Assembly: GCA_937890745.1 (NCBI GenBank)
Contig: CALADH010000075.1
Location: 1-18,362, forward strand
Direction of reading: 5' to 3'
Length of the DNA: 18,362 nt
Source: Scybalocola_A sp900557175
GTDB taxonomy: Bacteria > Bacillota > Clostridia > Lachnospirales > Lachnospiraceae
Shown here: in pieces, positions 15,528-18,362 of the stretch
Layout of the letters: each line of letters opens with the position of its first letter
How positions within the stretch are numbered: the first letter of the stretch is position 1
Translations under genes and position numbers: made by a program
Notes under the pieces: model-generated
Database searches by the model: none
Seen by the model: only the letters and a program-made list of their open reading frames with translations
What the model was told of the DNA's origin: nothing

Positions 15528-15668
15528 GCCGGCCAAATTTTTACATATTTATAAGCTTTTTAAATGTTTAATGTTTTTTCTTATTTGTTATTGAGTTATT
15601 TATTATTGCTTAATGTTTATTGTTTTCAGCATAGAATAAGAAGAATTTTTTGTATCAGGCCGGCTAAA
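15528..15668. repeat. 10-bp direct repeat flanking an AT-rich segment
   Basis: GCCGGCCAAA (15528-15537) and GCCGGCTAAA (15659-15668) match at 9 of 10 bases and flank 121 bp of very AT-rich DNA between the VanW operon terminator and the restriction-modification leader. It may mark a past insertion or recombination join, or be coincidence. Confidence 0.3.
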
Positions 15669-15749
15669 AACTTCACATCAAAGATGTGCGCCCCGAAGTA
15701 TGGTTATAGGGGCGTTTTTGGAATGGATTCAGAAGAAAGAGGACTATAA
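15564..15749 (+). other. AT-rich leader with a doubtful hydrophobic small ORF
   Basis: Most of the 255 bp before hsdM has no recognisable gene. One 61-codon frame opens at ATG 15564 with MFNVFSYLLLSYLLLLNVY and ends at the base before the hsdM ATG. It lacks a ribosome binding site, its hydrophobic part follows from the T-rich DNA, and it runs through a terminator hairpin, so it is probably not a protein. A leader peptide role in attenuation cannot be excluded. Confidence 0.15.
15674..15719 (+). terminator. Tandem hairpins with terminator or attenuator before hsdM
   Basis: A small hairpin CACATC-aaa-GATGTG (15674-15688) runs directly into CGCCCC (15689-15694) pairing with GGGGCG (15709-15714), followed by a run of T (15715-15719). 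The second is an intrinsic-terminator shape only about 30 bases before the hsdM start, so it either ends upstream transcription or attenuates the restriction-modification operon. Confidence 0.6.
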
Positions 15750-17258
15750 ATGATTACAGGTGAACTAAAAAATAAGATTGATAGTTTGTGGGAAATATTT
15801 TGGACAGGCGGTCTCACAAATCCATTAGATGTTATTGAACAGATGACATATTTAATGTTTATCAGGGATTTAGACGACGCCGACAATGTGCGTGAAAAAG
15901 AGTGCGCTATGTTAGGTTTGCCTTACAATAGCATATTCTCCAAAGAAATTACAATAGGGGAAAGAGTCATTGACGGAAGTCAGTTGAAGTGGAGTGTTTT
16001 TCATGATTTCCCGGCACAAAAAATGTACAGTGTTGTTCAGGAATGGGTATTTCCGTTTATAAAAGGACTTCATGGCAATAAAGAAAGTGCTTATGCAAAA
16101 TATATGAACGATGCTATTTTTAAAATACCGACACCGCTTTTGCTGGATAAAATTGTAAATGCGATGGATGAGATTTATGAGCAGATGGCACAGCTTCATC
16201 AGGCAGACACAAGAGGCGATGTTTATGAGTATCTTTTATCAAAGCTTGCAACGGCCGGTGTGAACGGACAGTTCAGAACGCCGAGACATATTATTAAAAT
16301 GATAGTTGAATTGATGGATCCTAAACCGGATGAAATTATATGCGATCCGGCATGCGGTACATCTGGATTTTTGGTTGCTTCCAGTGAGTATTTGAAAGAT
16401 ACTAAAAAGGAAGCGGTTCTTTTTGACAGAAAAAATAAAGAGCATTATATGAATCATATGTTTCATGGCTATGATATGGATAGGACAATGCTGCGCATTG
16501 GCGCAATGAATATGATGACGCACGGTGTGGATAATCCGGATATTGACTATAGGGACAGCCTTTCAGACCAAAACCAGGACAGAGATAAGTACAGCCTTAT
16601 TTTGGCAAATCCGCCGTTTAAGGGCAGCTTGGATTATGATTCCGTATCGGCTGATTTATTGAAGGTTTGTAAAACTAAAAAGACCGAATTGCTTTTTTTG
16701 ATTTTGTTTTTGAAAATGCTTAAAATCGGCGGTCGCTGTGCATGCATCGTTCCTGACGGTGTGCTTTTTGGTTCATCAAAGGCGCACAAGGCAATTCGCA
16801 GAGAACTTGTTGAAGAAAATCGTCTGGAAGCAGTGATTTCTATGCCGTCCGGCGTATTTAAACCATACGCGGGCGTTTCCACAGCTATTTTAATTTTTAC
16901 AAAAACAGGACACGGCGGTACGGATAAAGTTTGGTTTTATGATATGAAAGCCGATGGGTTCAGTCTTGATGACAAGCGCACTCCGACCGCTGAAAATGAT
17001 ATTCCTGATATTATCAACAGATTTAAGAATCTCAGTGAAGAAGAAAAGCGTGAGCGTACAGAACAGTCATTTTTTGTGGAAAAAGCAGAAATCGTAGAAA
17101 ACGAATACGACCTTTCAATTAATAAATACAAAAAGATTGAATATGTGCCTGTTGAATATCCGCCGACAGAAGATATTATGGCAGAATTAAATATGTTGGA
17201 ACAGGAAATTACAAAAAATCTCGCAGAATTGGAAAAAATGCTGCGGGAGGAAGAATAA
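15750..17258 (+). CDS. hsdM: Type I restriction-modification DNA adenine methyltransferase HsdM
   Basis: The 502-residue protein has the N-terminal helical HsdM domain (LWEIFWTGGLTNPLDVIEQM, then LMFIRDLDDAD). The methyltransferase domain follows, with the SAM-binding motif DPACGTSGFLVAS from Asp199 and the catalytic ANPPF with Asn287, typical of N6-adenine methylation. The C-terminal segment is charged and helical (EDIMAELNMLEQEI, ending KMLREEE), as expected for contact with the specificity subunit. HsdM pairs with HsdS to methylate, and with HsdR to cut. ATG 15750 has AGAGGA 7 bases upstream. No HsdR is seen upstream; it would have to lie beyond the window. hsdS is not adjacent: a 517-bp gap with a toxin-antitoxin-like cassette separates the two. 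Confidence 0.95.
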   Translation: MITGELKNKIDSLWEIFWTGGLTNPLDVIEQMTYLMFIRDLDDADNVREKECAMLGLPYNSIFSKEITIGERVIDGSQLKWSVFHDFPAQKMYSVVQEWVFPFIKGLHGNKESAYAKYMNDAIFKIPTPLLLDKIVNAMDEIYEQMAQLHQADTRGDVYEYLLSKLATAGVNGQFRTPRHIIKMIVELMDPKPDEIICDPACGTSGFLVASSEYLKDTKKEAVLFDRKNKEHYMNHMFHGYDMDRTMLRIGAMNMMTHGVDNPDIDYRDSLSDQNQDRDKYSLILANPPFKGSLDYDSVSADLLKVCKTKKTELLFLILFLKMLKIGGRCACIVPDGVLFGSSKAHKAIRRELVEENRLEAVISMPSGVFKPYAGVSTAILIFTKTGHGGTDKVWFYDMKADGFSLDDKRTPTAENDIPDIINRFKNLSEEEKRERTEQSFFVEKAEIVENEYDLSINKYKKIEYVPVEYPPTEDIMAELNMLEQEITKNLAELEKMLREEE

Positions 17259-17395
17259 ATTCAGATTTGTAGGACTGCGAGCAGAGCATGAGCGGAATGC
17301 AAATGGCGACGCGAGGAGTCTGTAGGGGATGGATAGAATAAAGGAAAACTAAGGAACGGTTTACAGAAGCAGAGTGTGTGAAAATGGAATAGCGT
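17259..17395. other. Non-coding stretch after hsdM
   Basis: These 137 bp before the antitoxin promoter hold no supportable gene, no clear terminator for hsdM and no repeat I could recognise. They may be the untranslated tail joining hsdM to the inserted cassette. Confidence 0.4.
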
Positions 17396-17424
17396 TTGAC
17401 ATAACCGGTGAAAAGTGATAGTAT
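17396..17424 (+). promoter_or_regulatory. Near-consensus promoter of the antitoxin-like RNA
   Basis: TTGACA (17396-17401) and TAGTAT (17419-17424) with an ideal 17-base spacer. The -35 is perfect and the -10 has four of six consensus bases. Start expected near 17431. No coding gene follows on this strand before hsdS, which suggests a small RNA. Confidence 0.75.
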
Positions 17425-17430
17425 GAATAT

Positions 17431-17519
17431 AGAAAAGATGCTGCCGATAGGCGGATAGTCCATATTATCTTATGTAAAGTAATCGCCGAGTTTTGTTAGG
17501 ACGGGGCGGTTACTTTTTT
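17431..17519 (+). ncRNA. Predicted antitoxin small RNA, about 90 nt
   Basis: A transcript from the promoter at 17396-17424 would run about 89 nt and end at the T run 17514-17519. It contains no convincing ORF. Near its 5' end CTGCC-GATA-GGCGG (17441-17454) can form a small hairpin, and its 3' half is the terminator hairpin. Its last ten bases are antisense to the stop codon and final codons of the toxin gene on the opposite strand, and it is fully antisense to any toxin mRNA reading past its stop. This is the 3'-overlap layout of type I antitoxins such as RatA and SR4. Existence and role are inferred from promoter, terminator and position. Confidence 0.6.
17476..17519. terminator. Shared, probably bidirectional terminator of antitoxin RNA and toxin mRNA
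   Basis: GTAATCGCC (17479-17487) pairs with GGCGGTTAC (17505-17513), one G-U included. AAA/TTT extends it to 12 bp, and six T follow on the plus strand. Read on the minus strand the hairpin has one C-A mismatch and a short TTT, so it is weaker. The right arm contains the toxin stop codon. Confidence 0.75.
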
Positions 17520-17602
17520 ATTTGATTGATGTATGCAATAAGTATTGTAACTACAAGACTGATTATCATGAGTACAATAGATAGCAATTCATAATCACTC
17601 AT
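17510..17602 (-). CDS. Small hydrophobic type I toxin, holin-like family
   Basis: The 30-codon ORF on the minus strand begins MSDYELLSIVLMIISLVV and ends ILIAYINQIKK. It has a short polar start, one membrane helix of about 19 residues (about 6-24) and a basic tail. That is the pattern of the putative holin-like toxins and of TxpA-like type I toxins, which insert into the inner face of the membrane and depolarise it when unchecked. AAGGAGGG (17611-17618) lies 8 bases before the ATG, stronger than most sites in this window, and a near-perfect promoter sits upstream (17718-17746). Its stop codon lies in the arm of the terminator shared with the facing small RNA. It is wedged between hsdM and hsdS, opposite to both. 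Toxicity is inferred from family resemblance. Confidence 0.8.
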   Translation of the reverse strand: MSDYELLSIVLMIISLVVTILIAYINQIKK

Positions 17603-17711
17603 AAAGCAAGCCCTCCTTTCTACAGATTTCTCAGACAAGAGATTTCTATGTAATCAGAGGGTTCAGTCCCTCTGTTGAAGGACTAACCGCCTACCGCATA
17701 TGACAGCATCT
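17603..17711 (-). promoter_or_regulatory. Structured 5' leader of the toxin mRNA
   Basis: The leader has about 109 nt and contains a perfect 7-bp hairpin CAGAGGG/CCCTCTG (17655-17674, six-base loop) and an AGATTTCT direct repeat (17624-17631 and 17640-17647, plus-strand reading). GGCGGTTA near the leader's 5' end (plus strand 17684-17691) is perfectly complementary to TAACCGCC at the toxin stop codon (17505-17512), so the mRNA can fold 5' end to 3' end over 8 bp. Long leaders that delay translation are typical of type I toxin mRNAs. Confidence 0.55.
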
Positions 17712-17717
17712 ATGAGC

Positions 17718-17746
17718 ATTATAACAAACATACATTCTGCAATCAA
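17718..17746 (-). promoter_or_regulatory. Strong promoter of the toxin gene
   Basis: On the minus strand TTGATT (17741-17746), a 17-base spacer and a perfect TATAAT (17718-17723) with an extended -10 TG just before it. The transcript would start near 17711, at the base preceding the GATGCTG tag. The -35 lies about 30 bases from the hsdS start, so the two divergent units share this region. Confidence 0.8.
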
Positions 17747-17775
17747 GAAAAAGTCGAGATTTGCGAGGATAAAAG

Positions 17776-18362
17776 ATGAAAAGATATAGGCTTGGTGATA
17801 TTTGCGAGATAGTTTCAGGCAGTACGCCGAAGACTAACAATGCCGAATATTGGGATGGTGACATAAAATGGATTACACCTGCTGAAATTAATGAGGATTC
17901 TTATATTATTAATGATAGTGTACGTAAGATAACAGATTTAGCAGTAAAGAATACAGGACTTTCTTCATTTCCTCAAGGTACAGTAATTCTGTCTTCAAGG
18001 GCACCTATTGGAAAAGTTGCAATTGCGGGTTGTGAAATGTATTGTAATCAGGGATTTAAAAATTTGATTTGTTCAGATAAGATTAATAATAAATATTTGT
18101 ACTGGTTTTTAAAAGGAAATACAAAATTTCTTAATTCATTAGGGCGAGGGGCAACGTTTAAAGAAATTTCAAAACAAATTGTGGCGAATATAGAAATTTC
18201 TGTTCCTGCTTACGAAGAACAGAAAAAGATAGTAAATCTTTTGGAAAAACTCAAGAAAGTTATTTGTGGTAGAAAACAAGAATTAATAAAACTGGATTCC
18301 CTTATTCAATCCCGATTTGTGGAGCTGTTTGGAGATATGACTGAAAATCCAAACGGATGGGA
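17776..18362 (+). CDS. hsdS: Type I restriction-modification specificity subunit HsdS, 3' end beyond the window
   Basis: The frame opens at ATG 17776 (GAGGA 6 bases upstream) and stays open for 195 codons to the window edge. It begins KRYRLGDICEIVSGSTPKT and continues GDIKWITPAEINED, then ILSSRAPIGKVAIAG, CNQGFKNLIC, KYLYWFLKGNTKFL and GATFKEISKQIV. These are the hallmarks of the first target-recognition domain of HsdS, followed by a conserved helix EEQKKIVNLLEKLKK and ELFGDM at the start of the spacer. Full HsdS has about 380-420 residues with a second recognition domain, so roughly half is present. It sets the DNA sequence recognised by the HsdM/HsdR complex. Base composition is clearly AT-richer than in the operons before 15500, as often seen for exchanged specificity genes. 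Confidence 0.94.
   Translation, partial: MKRYRLGDICEIVSGSTPKTNNAEYWDGDIKWITPAEINEDSYIINDSVRKITDLAVKNTGLSSFPQGTVILSSRAPIGKVAIAGCEMYCNQGFKNLICSDKINNKYLYWFLKGNTKFLNSLGRGATFKEISKQIVANIEISVPAYEEQKKIVNLLEKLKKVICGRKQELIKLDSLIQSRFVELFGDMTENPNGW

Larger units (their letters stand above)
17437..17710. repeat. Imperfect inverted repeats bounding the toxin-antitoxin cassette
   Basis: The left arm has GATGCTG (17437-17443), TAGGCGG (17448-17454) and TAGTCC (17456-17461). The right arm, on the opposite strand, has GATGCTG (17704-17710), TAGGCGG (17687-17693) and TAGTCC (17680-17685) in the same order, with a longer gap after GATGCTG. Each arm begins almost exactly at one of the two predicted transcription starts, so the convergent RNAs carry near-identical 5' tags. 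Confidence 0.75.

Noticed and set aside
17209..17463. 84-codon minus-strand frame overlapping the hsdM end
   Set aside because: It has no ribosome binding site or family resemblance and runs across the antitoxin promoter; a chance frame.
17437..17710. Fst/par-type direct repeats giving complementary 5' ends
   Set aside because: The repeats are inverted in the DNA, so the two RNAs have like, not complementary, 5' ends; the classical par pairing does not apply.
1..18362. tRNA, rRNA, insertion sequence or integrase
   Set aside because: No cloverleaf, rRNA segment, transposase or recombinase motif was seen on either strand by eye.

Overview
The window looks like the chromosome of a gut-type Gram-positive Clostridia, most likely Lachnospiraceae. 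The evidence is strong AGGAGG-type ribosome binding sites, tightly packed co-directional operons, a cell-surface fucosidase ending in a TGD-type sorting tail, VanW and YqeG homologues, and a molybdenum/tungsten cofactor cluster next to an aldehyde:ferredoxin oxidoreductase. Taxonomy is inferred from gene content only.

Positions 1-8717 form one co-directional tungsten/aldehyde module. It opens with a damaged tungstate transporter: a tupA remnant and an in-frame fusion of the front of the TupB permease with the back of the TupC ATPase, which has lost Walker A. Two MoeA-type cofactor genes follow, the second carrying a C-terminal periplasmic-binding-like domain. Then come a ThiF/MoeB-like activating enzyme, a tungsten-type aldehyde ferredoxin oxidoreductase, a MoaD/ThiS-like carrier ending in Gly-Gly, a 2x[4Fe-4S] ferredoxin and an iron-type alcohol dehydrogenase. 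Together they could make and load a W/Mo-pterin cofactor and interconvert acid, aldehyde and alcohol with ferredoxin as electron carrier.

Positions 8718-12840 hold a single secreted, wall-anchored GH95 alpha-L-fucosidase with its own promoter region, an inverted repeat in the leader and a strong terminator. Two tandem beta-sandwich-like domains interrupt its N-terminal GH95 domain, and eight 24-bp repeats encode a Ser/Glu-rich linker before the sorting tail.

Positions 12841-15523 hold a four-gene operon with overlapping or closely spaced genes: an aldolase-like TIM barrel, a YqeG-type HAD phosphatase, a VanW protein and a helical protein of unknown function. It ends at a terminator.

Positions 15524-18362 hold a more AT-rich type I restriction-modification locus: an attenuator-like leader, hsdM, a 517-bp gap, and hsdS running off the end. 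The gap is the most interesting part of the window. It contains an unannotated type I toxin-antitoxin-like module: a 30-residue single-helix 'holin-like' toxin on the minus strand with a strong promoter, a structured leader and a strong ribosome binding site. Facing it is a near-consensus promoter driving a roughly 90-nt RNA that ends at a terminator overlapping the toxin stop codon. The two convergent RNAs share a similar 5' sequence because the cassette is bounded by imperfect inverted repeats.
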